Shown in pieces: positions 30,037-38,324 of a stretch of DNA of 64,000 nt (positions within the stretch are counted from its first letter, which is position 1; each line of letters begins with the position of its first letter). Origin of the DNA: Puteibacter caeruleilacunae. GTDB lineage: Bacteria; Bacteroidota; Bacteroidia; Bacteroidales; Prolixibacteraceae. The DNA lies in contig SJCO01000008.1 of NCBI GenBank assembly GCA_005217565.1, forward strand, positions 281,248 to 345,247, in the 5' to 3' direction. The position numbers were made by a program, and so were the translations under genes. The notes below the pieces were generated by a model, which did not search any database, was not told where the DNA came from, and worked only from the letters and a program-made list of their open reading frames with translations.

Positions 30037-31938
30037 CTATAATTGCTGGTCAACCAAATTGAGTTGGTCTATAAGTGCAATGAAACGAGGATTATTTTTT
30101 AGACTTTTAAAGAAACGATCACTATTTATACCATAAATAAATGAGACTTTATCATTATAACAATTTTCCAGCCAGTCTATTGCTCTTTCTTGATTCTCTA
30201 AAAGGATAAAAAGTTTTGCAATAAAGTATGAATTTACAACATCTTGTTTTTCCTCCTCCTGAATAAGTCGATGTATCGCCCTGTGCAGGCCTTCTGTTAT
30301 ATAGTTTGTCTTGATTTCTTCGAATAGGGAAGGATTAGCACCAATATTTGTAAGGTATTTTTCAAGCTCATTGAATGCCTCAGAATGATTGTCGATGTAC
30401 AGATAAATGAGGAACAGCTCAATATGAGCGGAAGTCTTATCTCCAAGTTCAATTGATCTACGTATCTCTTTTATAGCATTACTAAAATCTCCATCGTTAA
30501 AAAGATACCTCCCCTTTAGGCAATACATCATAGGAGATAATGGTTCAAGCTCAATTGCCTTATTTAGATGCTCAATAGCCTGAGGTAGTTGATTTGTAAT
30601 TTCCATGAGTTGGGCGTTGAAAAAGTAACCAGTAGCATAGTTTGGATTAAGCTGAAGTGATTGGTTGATTTCTTCCTTTGCTTTGTGCCAGTTCATTTCG
30701 TTCCAACAGGCTACTGCCCCAAGTGTTGCATGTGCTTCGGCAAGTGTACTATCTAACCTTAGAGCCTTTTCAGCAAGGTCTTTTGCAATAGCATACCCTT
30801 CTTCCGGAGGGTACCAATTCATTCGTGAAGCAGAGAAGAATACATCCGCTAATCCTGCAAAAGCCAGTGCAAAATCAGGATCTAATTCAATCGCTTGCTG
30901 GTAGTAACTCAAGCTAAGCTTAAAATCCTCTTGTGTATGTTTATTCCAGAAATAGCGACCTTGCAGGTAGAGGTTGTAAGCTTTCATATTTCTAGTAGGC
31001 GGTTTTTGGATAATTTCTTCTTTGGTTTCTGATATTGTTGAACGCAGGTGCTGGGCAATATTTAATGAAATTTCACTTTGTACCTCGAAAATATACTGCA
31101 TATCTCTAAGGTAGTTTTGAGTCCATATTTGATTATCCTTGAGGGCATCAATTAGCTGAATAAACACTTTTACACTTCCATTTTGCTTTTGCACACTTCC
31201 TTCTAGAATATATGAAACACCTAATTCAGCGGCTATTTCAGGTATTGTTTTATTGGTATTACGGTATTTTTCCGACGATGTACGCGAGATAACTTTCAGA
31301 TCTTTAAATTTTGATAAATGATTAAGAATCTCTTCCTGCATGCCGTCGGCGAAGTATTGATTTTCAATTTCCTGACTCAGATTTCTGAAAGGCAATATGG
31401 CGATTGATTTGTTTGCACTAATGGTATTCGTTGTACTTCGTTCATTGTTTTTGTTATCGTTGTTTAGCAGTGTAATTGAAACGATCATTGTGATCACTAC
31501 AAATATAAATAGCACAACTACAGTAGTTATTAGGTTTTGTTTATTAGGATGAATCGGTTTTAATGGTGTCATAGCCTCTTCAGACGATGTCTCGCTACTG
31601 TATTTCTGCCTTGCTTCACCTGGAGGAAAACCGTAATAGTTACGGAAACAACGATTAAAATAAGTAGGACTCTTAAATCCTACATCATAAGCAACATCTG
31701 CTACAGTACCTGCATTGTTCTGAAGCATATTCATGGCATGTTTAAGCCTTATCTCTCGAATGAATTGACTAATCGACTGGTTCCGTATCGCTTTAAGCTT
31801 TCGGTGTAATTGCGAGCGACTAAGACTTGCTTGCCCGGCTAAATCTTTAACGCCAAAATTTTCGTCTTTAATATTCTCTTCAACCAGCTCCGTCAACTTC
31901 TTTACCAAGGCTTCGTCCATCGATAGTTGAGGCGTCAT
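30037..31938 (-). CDS. AraC-type HTH - TM - TolB-like - TPR transmembrane regulator (copy A)
   Basis: 633 residues with the same architecture as copy B: HTH_18 (about 15-108, with IREIRLKHAMNML and VGFKSPTYFNRCFRNYYGFPPGE), membrane helix (about 138-157), TolB-N-like domain (about 172-290, KSIAILPFRNLSQEIENQYFADGMQEEI) and TPR repeats (about 310-625). The two HTH domains are much more alike than the sensor halves, as expected if the inputs diverged after duplication. The 30037 stop lies 278 bases before the TonB-TPR gene of the same copy. The DNA targets are unknown. Confidence 0.88.
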   Translation of the reverse strand: MTPQLSMDEALVKKLTELVEENIKDENFGVKDLAGQASLSRSQLHRKLKAIRNQSISQFIREIRLKHAMNMLQNNAGTVADVAYDVGFKSPTYFNRCFRNYYGFPPGEARQKYSSETSSEEAMTPLKPIHPNKQNLITTVVVLFIFVVITMIVSITLLNNDNKNNERSTTNTISANKSIAILPFRNLSQEIENQYFADGMQEEILNHLSKFKDLKVISRTSSEKYRNTNKTIPEIAAELGVSYILEGSVQKQNGSVKVFIQLIDALKDNQIWTQNYLRDMQYIFEVQSEISLNIAQHLRSTISETKEEIIQKPPTRNMKAYNLYLQGRYFWNKHTQEDFKLSLSYYQQAIELDPDFALAFAGLADVFFSASRMNWYPPEEGYAIAKDLAEKALRLDSTLAEAHATLGAVACWNEMNWHKAKEEINQSLQLNPNYATGYFFNAQLMEITNQLPQAIEHLNKAIELEPLSPMMYCLKGRYLFNDGDFSNAIKEIRRSIELGDKTSAHIELFLIYLYIDNHSEAFNELEKYLTNIGANPSLFEEIKTNYITEGLHRAIHRLIQEEEKQDVVNSYFIAKLFILLENQERAIDWLENCYNDKVSFIYGINSDRFFKSLKNNPRFIALIDQLNLVDQQL

Positions 31939-32313
31939 ACGCTATATATTGTGAGGAACTCTGGATTGTCCCTAAGTTTTTAGTCTACTATTACGTTCGC
32001 TTTCTTGCTGTTGAAAGGTTATACTCCATCTTTACAGGAGTGTTAATTCTATCAATTCAACTTTTATTGACCGATAGGATACACTAACACTACGCGACTC
32101 GAAATCTTAGGGTTTCAGTGGCGCTGTTTACTTCTAGCTTATTTCTTTCCTTTAATTCTTATAGAGTGTAGTGTATATCGCACAAAGCGCCATTCACTGA
32201 ATAATAGGATTTGATTTAAACGATTATGATATAAATCATTATTTTTGCTTCAACAACAAAGGATGAGACACTGGTTGCATTTACTATTGAACACATTAAG
32301 AAAGGTAAGCTGA
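31939..32313. other. 375-base divergent intergenic region
   Basis: It separates the AraC-TPR gene (minus) from the Omp85-like gene (plus). It holds the decamer TAACACTACG at 32085-32094, also found upstream of the TonB-TPR gene at 29915-29924, and the -7 box at 32240. Nothing else is evident. Confidence 0.4.
32240..32247 (+). promoter_or_regulatory. Probable -7 box for the Omp85-like gene
   Basis: TATTTTTG matches TAnnTTTG. A TTTG lies at 32210-32213, 26 bases upstream, which is longer than usual. The start codon is 66 bases downstream. Confidence 0.45.
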
Positions 32314-33648
32314 ATGAAGAGGTTATTGTTGGTAATATTAGTGATTACAGGATTAGTAAACAGAGGATTTGCACAAGAGGAAGAAAAGGGGAAGTCGGGA
32401 TGGAATTTAGGTGCCCTTCCTGCAATAACTTACGATTCGGACCTTGGATTTCAGTATGGCGGACTAGTGAACTTGTTTGATTATGATGATGGTTCTATCT
32501 ATCCTGAGTATAAGCAAATGTTTTACCTCGAGATATCACGCATGACTAAAGGGAGTGGCGTTAACCGCTTTTATTACGACTCGAAATATTTGTTCCCAGG
32601 ACTACAGTTTACATGCGACTTTAGTTATCTTACCGATCAGGCTTACGATTTTTATGGATTCAATGGAGCTGATGTTGTTTATAATAAGGATTGGGAGGAT
32701 GATAGTCATGCCGATTATCGCTCGCGTATGTTTTACCGCTATCAACGTAAACTTTTCCGATTAAAAGTAGATATCCAGGGAAAGCTGTTTAATGACCATT
32801 GGAGATGGTTGGCTGGTGCTAATTTGCTGAATTTTAATATCAATTCGGTGAATATCGATAAGTTGAACAAGGGGAAAAGCGATCGCAAGAAGTTGCCTCA
32901 GCTATCAGAAATGCCAGGTTTATTTGAACGATACCAGCAGTGGGGTATCCTCAAAGGTGAGAGTATTGATGGTGGCTTTATTCCAATCTTAAAGGGAGGA
33001 ATTGTTTACGACACCAGAGATAATACTGCTTACGCCACCAAGGGGATGTGGACCGACCTGACATTTGGTGCCTGTACCGAATTGCTAGGAGCAGAGCAGT
33101 CGTTTATGAAATTAAATATTACGCACCGACAGTATTTCTCATTGATCGATAAATACCTGTCTGCTGCTGTTCGTGTGGCTTATCAGACTACCATTGCGGG
33201 TGATGTGCCGTTTTATTATCAGGGACAGGTATTAACTTCAGTGATGAAAGGAAGCTTGTCGGAAGGTCTGGGGGGCTCAAAAACGCTTCGAGGTATCAAG
33301 CGAAACCGTATTATTGGTAATGCCATTGCTTATGGAAATCTTGAGTTAAGATCACGCCTGTATAGTTTTACCAAATACCGTCAACATTTTACAATCGGAC
33401 TGAATGCTTTTCTTGATGGTGGTAGGGTAACCGACAAGATTGATGTTGATCTAACAGGTTTTAACCAGTCTGGCGAGTCTCAGGAGGCCTACTTCAATCC
33501 TGGCAATGAACAAATGCATTGGTCCTCGGGAATTGGTATGCGAGTGGTGATGAATACCAACTTTATTGTCGCGTTTGACTACGGACGAGCATTCGATAGC
33601 CAGGATGGTAATGCAGGATTTTATATGGGGTTGAATTACCTGTTTTAG
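32314..33648 (+). CDS. Omp85/BamA-superfamily outer-membrane barrel protein
   Basis: 444 residues with a signal peptide (about 1-20). The mature protein is a barrel of alternating strands. The superfamily motif is seen as GGSKTLRGIKRNRIIGNAIAYGNLELR, which corresponds to the (V/L)RG(F/Y) loop of BamA and TamA barrels. The protein ends in a strand with a C-terminal Phe (MGLNYLF). It has no POTRA domains, so it is the short surface-antigen type rather than BamA itself. Its stop codon overlaps the end of the convergent yggS gene by 4 bases. Confidence 0.82.
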   Translation: MKRLLLVILVITGLVNRGFAQEEEKGKSGWNLGALPAITYDSDLGFQYGGLVNLFDYDDGSIYPEYKQMFYLEISRMTKGSGVNRFYYDSKYLFPGLQFTCDFSYLTDQAYDFYGFNGADVVYNKDWEDDSHADYRSRMFYRYQRKLFRLKVDIQGKLFNDHWRWLAGANLLNFNINSVNIDKLNKGKSDRKKLPQLSEMPGLFERYQQWGILKGESIDGGFIPILKGGIVYDTRDNTAYATKGMWTDLTFGACTELLGAEQSFMKLNITHRQYFSLIDKYLSAAVRVAYQTTIAGDVPFYYQGQVLTSVMKGSLSEGLGGSKTLRGIKRNRIIGNAIAYGNLELRSRLYSFTKYRQHFTIGLNAFLDGGRVTDKIDVDLTGFNQSGESQEAYFNPGNEQMHWSSGIGMRVVMNTNFIVAFDYGRAFDSQDGNAGFYMGLNYLF

Positions 33649-34313
33649 TAGTTTCTTGCACCAAAGATGCTGCTTCCTACACGGACCATTGTACTGCCTT
33701 CTTCAACAGCAATAGGATAGTCGTCTGACATTCCCATTGAGATCTCTGTAAATGTGTCGTTGTCAGCAAAAAAGTCTTCTTTCAATTGAGTGAAGATGGT
33801 TTTCAGTGTTTTAAACTCTGAGCGTACCATATCTGTATCCATCGTAAAGGTTGCCATTCCCATTACGCCGATAATGTTAACATTTTCAAGAGCTTGGTAG
33901 TCTGCCGAGTTTAATAGTTCTTTTGCTTCATCAAGCGATAAACCAAACTTAGAGGTTTCCTTTGCAATATGAAACTGAAGTAAGCAGTTGATTGTACGAT
34001 TGTTCTTGGCTGCCTCTTTGTTGATGGTCTTAAGTAACTTCAGACTGTCAACTGCATGAATCAGACTTACGAATGGTGCGATGTATTTTACCTTATTCGA
34101 CTGAAGGTGTCCAATAAAATGCCATTGTATGTCTTTGGGAAGCTCCTCAAATTTGCGACCAAGATCTTGTACCTTGTTCTCGCCAAATATACGCTGACCG
34201 GCTTCGTAGGCCTCTAATATATCTTCATTGGGTTTTGTTTTTGAAACTGCAACCAGCTTAACTGTTTCGGGAAGGGTTTGCTTGATCTTATTTAGATTTG
34301 CTTGAATTGTCAT
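33645..34313 (-). CDS. yggS: YggS-family PLP homeostasis protein
   Basis: 222 residues from ATG 34313. An in-frame extension to 34400 only translates repeat DNA (Leu/Ala/Cys-rich) and is rejected. PLP-binding Lys25 lies in LVAVSKTKP, and other family blocks are FGENKVQDL, WHFIGHLQSNK and EISMGMSDDYPIAVEEGSTMVRVG. It binds pyridoxal phosphate and helps keep amino-acid and B6 pools balanced, with no known catalytic activity. A repeat mosaic starts about 30 bases upstream of its start codon. Confidence 0.95.
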   Translation of the reverse strand: MTIQANLNKIKQTLPETVKLVAVSKTKPNEDILEAYEAGQRIFGENKVQDLGRKFEELPKDIQWHFIGHLQSNKVKYIAPFVSLIHAVDSLKLLKTINKEAAKNNRTINCLLQFHIAKETSKFGLSLDEAKELLNSADYQALENVNIIGVMGMATFTMDTDMVRSEFKTLKTIFTQLKEDFFADNDTFTEISMGMSDDYPIAVEEGSTMVRVGSSIFGARNY

Positions 34314-34344
34314 GGTAAAAATTTTTCGCAAAAGTAATAAAAAA

Positions 34345-34700
34345 GGAAGGAATGGAGAAGGGAAAAGGGCAAAGAGCAAAGAGCATGGAGCAAGGAGCAT
34401 GGAGTAACTGGAGGCCGGAAAAAGGAAAACGGCTTCGCCTGGAAACCGGAGGCTGGTGTTTCTTTTAGCGTCTGTAGGATTAATGGTAGAAAGGTAAACG
34501 GTGGAAAGGTTGAACGGTGGAAAGGTTGAACGGTTTCGCTTCGAGGGACGGTGGTGATGAGAAAATTGGGTTTAGTGTGTATTGTAGCGAATTAAGGCAA
34601 AGAGCAAAGAGCAAAGAGCAAAGAGCATGGAGCATGGTGCAACGCACAACCTGGAACGCACAACCTGGAACGTGAAACCTGGAACCTGGAACGTGAAACT
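34345..34700. repeat. Short-repeat mosaic, cluster 1
   Basis: About 355 bases with almost only purines plus scattered C and T on the plus strand. Units seen: GCAAAGA/GCATGGA heptamers (34369-34404 and 34596-34638); a 16-mer GTGGAAAGGTTGAACG twice in tandem (34501-34532), preceded by a degenerate third copy; AACGCACAACCTGG twice, then CTGGAACGTGAAAC twice (34642-34699); and GGCTTCGCCTGGAAACC (34431-34447), whose exact reverse complement occurs in cluster 3. Unknown origin. It fills most of the gap 34314-34823. Confidence 0.85.
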
Positions 34701-34730
34701 TAGAAGTACTAGCCGATCTTTGCTAAAAAA

Positions 34731-34797
34731 TAAAAAAGAGTCCAAGGGGAATTCGATCTGCAAAACGGGAATGTGAGATAGTTCGCTTCTTGGACTC
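34731..34797 (-). terminator. Possible terminator of the lipoprotein gene
   Basis: CTTGGACTC (34789-34797) can pair with GAGTCCAAG (34738-34746). On the minus strand it is followed by a long T tract. The loop of 42 bases is long, so the call is tentative. Confidence 0.45.
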
Positions 34798-34823
34798 AAG
34801 TGTATAAAAATAAACATGCCTCA

Positions 34824-35429
34824 TTAAAAAGTTCTGCAAAACTTCTTAATTACGTCTATTTGTCTTTGTGTTGGCATCAGGTTGTATCCTGTATCGCCAA
34901 GGTATATTTTAAAGGTGAATTTATTTGAGTGTTCTAATTTGTATATAATTTCTTCAGGCAAAATGTACTTATATTTCATGAATTGCCTTGTAGACTGACT
35001 AGTGGTTGTTGATGTCGTTGTCTTGTCTTCACTTTTCGTTTCTGAACTGGTTGTTGATTCAAGGATATAGTCTTTTTTCATCGTTTTTACCGGGTAAAGC
35101 TTATGTGTTTCTATATCATTGATTACGACGTAGAGTGTAGAATCCATGGATTCATAACTAATATGAAGATTCATTTCTAAATTAAGTGTCGTCTCTTCTT
35201 TATCTGTTTCAAGATAATCGTTATGTAAGAAAGTTGTTGTAACTAGGAAGTTGGTATATAAATTACCTGCCTTTTTATATTCGTCACTTCTTGCTCGCAA
35301 ACTCTGGGTAAGCCTTACTTGATCAATGTTTTTTACACTGTCATTATAGCTCTGTACGCGATTATAATAAGAAAGACTGCAACTGGCAAGAGTTGCAGTG
35401 CTAATAAGGAAAATTAAAAAATACTTCAT
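34824..35429 (-). CDS. Lipoprotein of unknown function
   Basis: 201 residues from ATG 35429; a second ATG three codons upstream (35438) is also possible. It has a lipoprotein signal peptide with lipobox LASC and Cys at about residue 17. The mature part is soluble, with a Ser/Thr-rich stretch (about 127-150) that looks like a flexible linker. No family recognised. It lies between two repeat mosaics (clusters 1 and 3). Confidence 0.7.
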   Translation of the reverse strand: MKYFLIFLISTATLASCSLSYYNRVQSYNDSVKNIDQVRLTQSLRARSDEYKKAGNLYTNFLVTTTFLHNDYLETDKEETTLNLEMNLHISYESMDSTLYVVINDIETHKLYPVKTMKKDYILESTTSSETKSEDKTTTSTTTSQSTRQFMKYKYILPEEIIYKLEHSNKFTFKIYLGDTGYNLMPTQRQIDVIKKFCRTF

Positions 35430-35573
35430 TATGGTCATTCTTAGGGCAAACTTTTATTAAACAATAATGAGTTTAACAAAAAGTATACCACGTTTTTGAA
35501 AAGTCGTGTGTTTTTTAATATTGTTGACGATTTTCTCTTCGTTCCGATTAATGTTTGTCTCGTCATTTTTTAC

Positions 35574-35905
35574 TACCTTTACAACTAAGGATGTACAACT
35601 AGAGTTCTTTTTTTCTATGCAACATCATATGTTGCAAAAAAAACGAAACTGCAACACCAGATGTCGCAAAATGAACATCATTGAAGAGCCGAAGAAGAGA
35701 TATTCCAGAGAAATGTAAGAAAAAAGTAGGCTCGGAGAAGGCTTTGGTAGGTAATGTGTAGCTAATTGATTGCGTTTCTTCTATATTTTGACTCCCATCA
35801 GTATTTAATAAATTTCCAAAAAGACATTAGAAAGTAAATAGACAAAGAGTTGTCAAACTCTTCTATAATTCGTCACAACCTTTACTATATGCTATTGTTG
35901 AGATT
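35574..35905 (+). other. Copy 1 of a small-ORF element
   Basis: The layout is a -7-like TACCTTTA (35574-35581), then a 33-codon ORF (35617-35718) and, 162 bases on, the motif ACTAYATGCYATTGTTGAGA (within 35881-35903). The ORF begins M-Q-H and holds NTRCRKMNIIEEPKKRY. The same arrangement recurs at 55418-55702, where the small ORF has NPCRIIEGKKYR. A perfect 7-bp inverted repeat GCAACAT/ATGTTGC overlaps the ORF start (35619-35635). The nature of the element is unknown. It may be an IS relic. Confidence 0.4.
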
Positions 35906-35954
35906 CCTTTGGTATTACATCAGTAAAAAGTTTGATTAACGCATTTTAAATCTT

Positions 35955-36170
35955 TTGAAAATCAATGGTTTTCGCGTTCATGCCGATTCCCGGTTACCGT
36001 GTTCCTGTCTCCAGGCAAAGTTGTCTCTGTTTTCCCCTGAACACCAACACGAGGTCCTACGGACGCTGAAAGGTGCAACAGCCTTCGGTTTCCCTTCACA
36101 GGTTTCCAGGCGAAGCCCTTCACCGGTTTCCCTTCTCCGTGTTCCTTTCTCCAGGCGAAGCAGTCATCCC
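35955..36170. repeat. Short-repeat mosaic, cluster 3
   Basis: The purine-rich strand is the minus strand here. It contains CGTGTTCCTKTCTCCAGGC (K = G or T) twice at about 35998-36016 and 36138-36156, and GGTTTCCAGGCGAAGCC (36101-36117), the exact reverse complement of a segment of cluster 1. Phrases such as CCGGTTTCCCTTC repeat with variation. It ends inside the 3' end of the pabA reading frame. Confidence 0.8.
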
Positions 36171-36731
36171 TTTCAACCAATTCCTGATCATCTTATCGCC
36201 CTCAGGAGTAAGGATTGACTCAGGATGAAATTGAATGCCATGAATATCATAATCGCGGTGAGAAATAGCCATAACACGCTTGTCGTGCGTTTGTGCAGTA
36301 ACTAACAATTCAGCAGGAACAGTAGCCGGATTTACTAACCATGAATGATACAGACCAACCTTGAACTTCTGAGAAAGTCCTTCGAAAAGAACACTTGATT
36401 CCACCTGTGTAATCTCTTTCTGCTGACCATGCACTACCTCTTCCAAATTCAGCAGCGAAGCCCCAAAATACTCAGAAATGGCCTGATGGCCCAGACAAAT
36501 TCCCAGAAAGCTCTTCGTGCTTTTATACCTGTCAATCAGTCGCTTCATAGTAGGATGCTCATCAGGAAGTCCGGGACCTGGAGAGAATAAAAACTTATCG
36601 TATTCCTCAGCCTTATCAATATCCACCTGATCACAAGGTACCACATCAAATGTACATAACATCGTTTCTTCAACCAATTGAACAAGGTTAAAGGTAAACG
36701 AATCATGATTATCAACAATTAAAAGCCTCAT
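36120..36731 (-). CDS. pabA: Aminodeoxychorismate synthase glutaminase (PabA/TrpG family)
   Basis: 203 residues from ATG 36731 (MRLLIVDNHDSFTFNLV). An upstream in-frame extension into pabB is rejected. The class I glutaminase triad is Cys79 in GICLGHQ, with His and Glu in FHPES. It supplies ammonia to the PabB subunit for pABA, hence folate; an anthranilate synthase role is possible, but the divergent pabB/pabC genes favour pABA. Oddity: the natural C-terminus around IRNWLKG runs on into about 14 residues (TASPGERNTEKGNR) encoded by repeat cluster 3, so the original stop codon has been lost. Confidence 0.93.
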   Translation of the reverse strand: MRLLIVDNHDSFTFNLVQLVEETMLCTFDVVPCDQVDIDKAEEYDKFLFSPGPGLPDEHPTMKRLIDRYKSTKSFLGICLGHQAISEYFGASLLNLEEVVHGQQKEITQVESSVLFEGLSQKFKVGLYHSWLVNPATVPAELLVTAQTHDKRVMAISHRDYDIHGIQFHPESILTPEGDKMIRNWLKGMTASPGERNTEKGNR

Positions 36732-36737
36732 CTTTTC

Positions 36738-36745
36738 TATCTTTG
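36738..36745 (+). promoter_or_regulatory. -7 box of the pabB-pabC promoter
   Basis: TATCTTTG fits TAnnTTTG exactly and lies 25 bases before the pabB start. No good -33 element at standard spacing is seen; the upstream DNA lies inside the start of pabA. Confidence 0.55.
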
Positions 36746-36769
36746 CCTCTATAAAATTTGTAAATACAG

Positions 36770-37747
36770 ATGAACCAGTTGTCAAAACATACCCGTGATC
36801 AAATGAATAAACTTGGAGCTCAAGACATTCCATTTTTGTTTATCATCGACTTTGATAGTCTTAAGCCATTGGTATATCCATTAGATCAGATTCCCAATCA
36901 TATCTTATATCAAACACCTGCTAGTACAAATCATACATCTTCTGTATTGTCGGCTACAAAGGAAATACTTTTTTCAAAACGTCCTATCAGCTTTGAGAAG
37001 TATTCCACGGCCTTTGACAAGGTAATGCATCACCTAAACCGTGGTGATACCTATCTTTTGAATTTAACACAGCCGACAGAACTGGAGACTAACCTCACTT
37101 TGAAAGAAGTGTTTGTTAGAAGTCAGGCCAAGTATAAGCTATTGATTGACGGTGAAATGGTATGTTTTTCTCCTGAGATTTTTGTGAAGATTGAAGACGG
37201 TAAAATTAGCTCGTATCCTATGAAAGGGACGATTGATGCTTCTATTCCCGATGCTGAAAATAAAATCTTAAACGATCCGAAAGAATTTGCTGAGCATAAC
37301 ACCATTGTCGACCTGATTCGTAACGATTTAAGTATGGTGTCGAAGAAGGTGAGGGTAGAGAAGTTTAGGTATATCGACAGGTTGAAAACCAACCAGAAAG
37401 AACTGTTGCAAGTCAGTTCTAAGATTGTAGGAGAACTACCTGATAACTATGCTGAATCTGTTGGCGATATCCTTGCGAAACTTCTTCCTGCTGGCTCTAT
37501 TAGCGGCGCTCCTAAGGAGAAAACTGTTGAGGTTATTAAAGATGCAGAACAGTACGACAGAGGCTACTATACAGGGATATTTGGAATCTTCGATGGTGTA
37601 GACCTTGATAGTGCAGTGATCATCCGCTACATGGAGAATGATAACGGACAGCTGGTGTATAAGAGTGGCGGTGGTATTACCGCAAAAAGTGATGTAAACG
37701 ACGAGTATCAGGAATTAATAGATAAAGTGTATGCCCCAATTGCTTGA
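36770..37747 (+). CDS. pabB: Aminodeoxychorismate synthase component I
   Basis: 325 residues with the chorismate-binding fold. Motifs: SFEKYSTAFDKVMHHLNRGDTYLLNLTQPT, FSPEIFVKIEDGKISSYPMKGT, HNTIVDLIRNDLSMVS, PAGSISGAPKEKTVEVI and GYYTGIFG. It turns chorismate into 4-amino-4-deoxychorismate. ATG 36803 is an alternative start, but the longer N-terminus looks family-like. It is divergent from pabA by 38 bases and overlaps the next gene by 17 bases, so pabB and pabC are translated together. Confidence 0.93.
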   Translation: MNQLSKHTRDQMNKLGAQDIPFLFIIDFDSLKPLVYPLDQIPNHILYQTPASTNHTSSVLSATKEILFSKRPISFEKYSTAFDKVMHHLNRGDTYLLNLTQPTELETNLTLKEVFVRSQAKYKLLIDGEMVCFSPEIFVKIEDGKISSYPMKGTIDASIPDAENKILNDPKEFAEHNTIVDLIRNDLSMVSKKVRVEKFRYIDRLKTNQKELLQVSSKIVGELPDNYAESVGDILAKLLPAGSISGAPKEKTVEVIKDAEQYDRGYYTGIFGIFDGVDLDSAVIIRYMENDNGQLVYKSGGGITAKSDVNDEYQELIDKVYAPIA

Positions 37748-38324
37748 GACCATAAAAGTCATAGATGGTAAATGCTATAACCTGGATTATCACCAGGCAA
37801 GAATGAATAGATCTATTCAGGAATTTTATCAGCAGACAGCACCATCATTAGAGGAAGATCTTTCCGATCAAGATATTCCTAAAGCAGGATTTTATAAATG
37901 TCGTGTTATCTACGAAAAAAATATCGAAGAGGTGCAATTTGTTCCTTATACCATCGCAACGCTTACCAGTCTGCAGGTCGTGCATGTAAAAGAACTTGAC
38001 TATCATGTAAAGTATTTAGACAGGGGGGCACTAAATAAACTGCGAGAACAAAAGGGCGATTGTGATGATATTTTTATTGTCTGCAATGGAAAATTGACCG
38101 ACACGTCATATGCCAATATTATCCTGTGGAATGGAGAAGAATGGCATACTCCTGATACACCACTTTTGAAAGGGACAAAGCGGGAACAATTGCTACAGGA
38201 GGGAGTGATTAAAGAAATCTCAATATCGATTGATGATTTGAATAAATATCAAAAAGTGTCATTGATAAATGCCATGATGAATCCAGGCGATATTGAGATT
38301 CCTATCGATCGTATTAAAAAGTAA
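37731..38324 (+). CDS. pabC: Class IV aminotransferase / aminodeoxychorismate lyase-like
   Basis: 197 residues, shorter than classic PabC (about 270) but typical of the compact Bacteroidota form. The PLP Lys is likely in FYKCRVIYE, and the family signature PLLKGTKREQLLQEGV is clear. It should release pyruvate from aminodeoxychorismate to give pABA. It overlaps pabB at its start and the convergent DsrE-like gene by 11 bases at its end. Confidence 0.85.
   Translation: MPQLLETIKVIDGKCYNLDYHQARMNRSIQEFYQQTAPSLEEDLSDQDIPKAGFYKCRVIYEKNIEEVQFVPYTIATLTSLQVVHVKELDYHVKYLDRGALNKLREQKGDCDDIFIVCNGKLTDTSYANIILWNGEEWHTPDTPLLKGTKREQLLQEGVIKEISISIDDLNKYQKVSLINAMMNPGDIEIPIDRIKK

Noticed and set aside
34314..34400. 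Longer YggS start with a Leu-rich leader
   Set aside because: The added part is repeat DNA; family proteins start at the MTIQANL position.
35955..36218. 87-codon plus-strand ORF over cluster 3
   Set aside because: It reads repeat DNA and then antisense of pabA; no family features.
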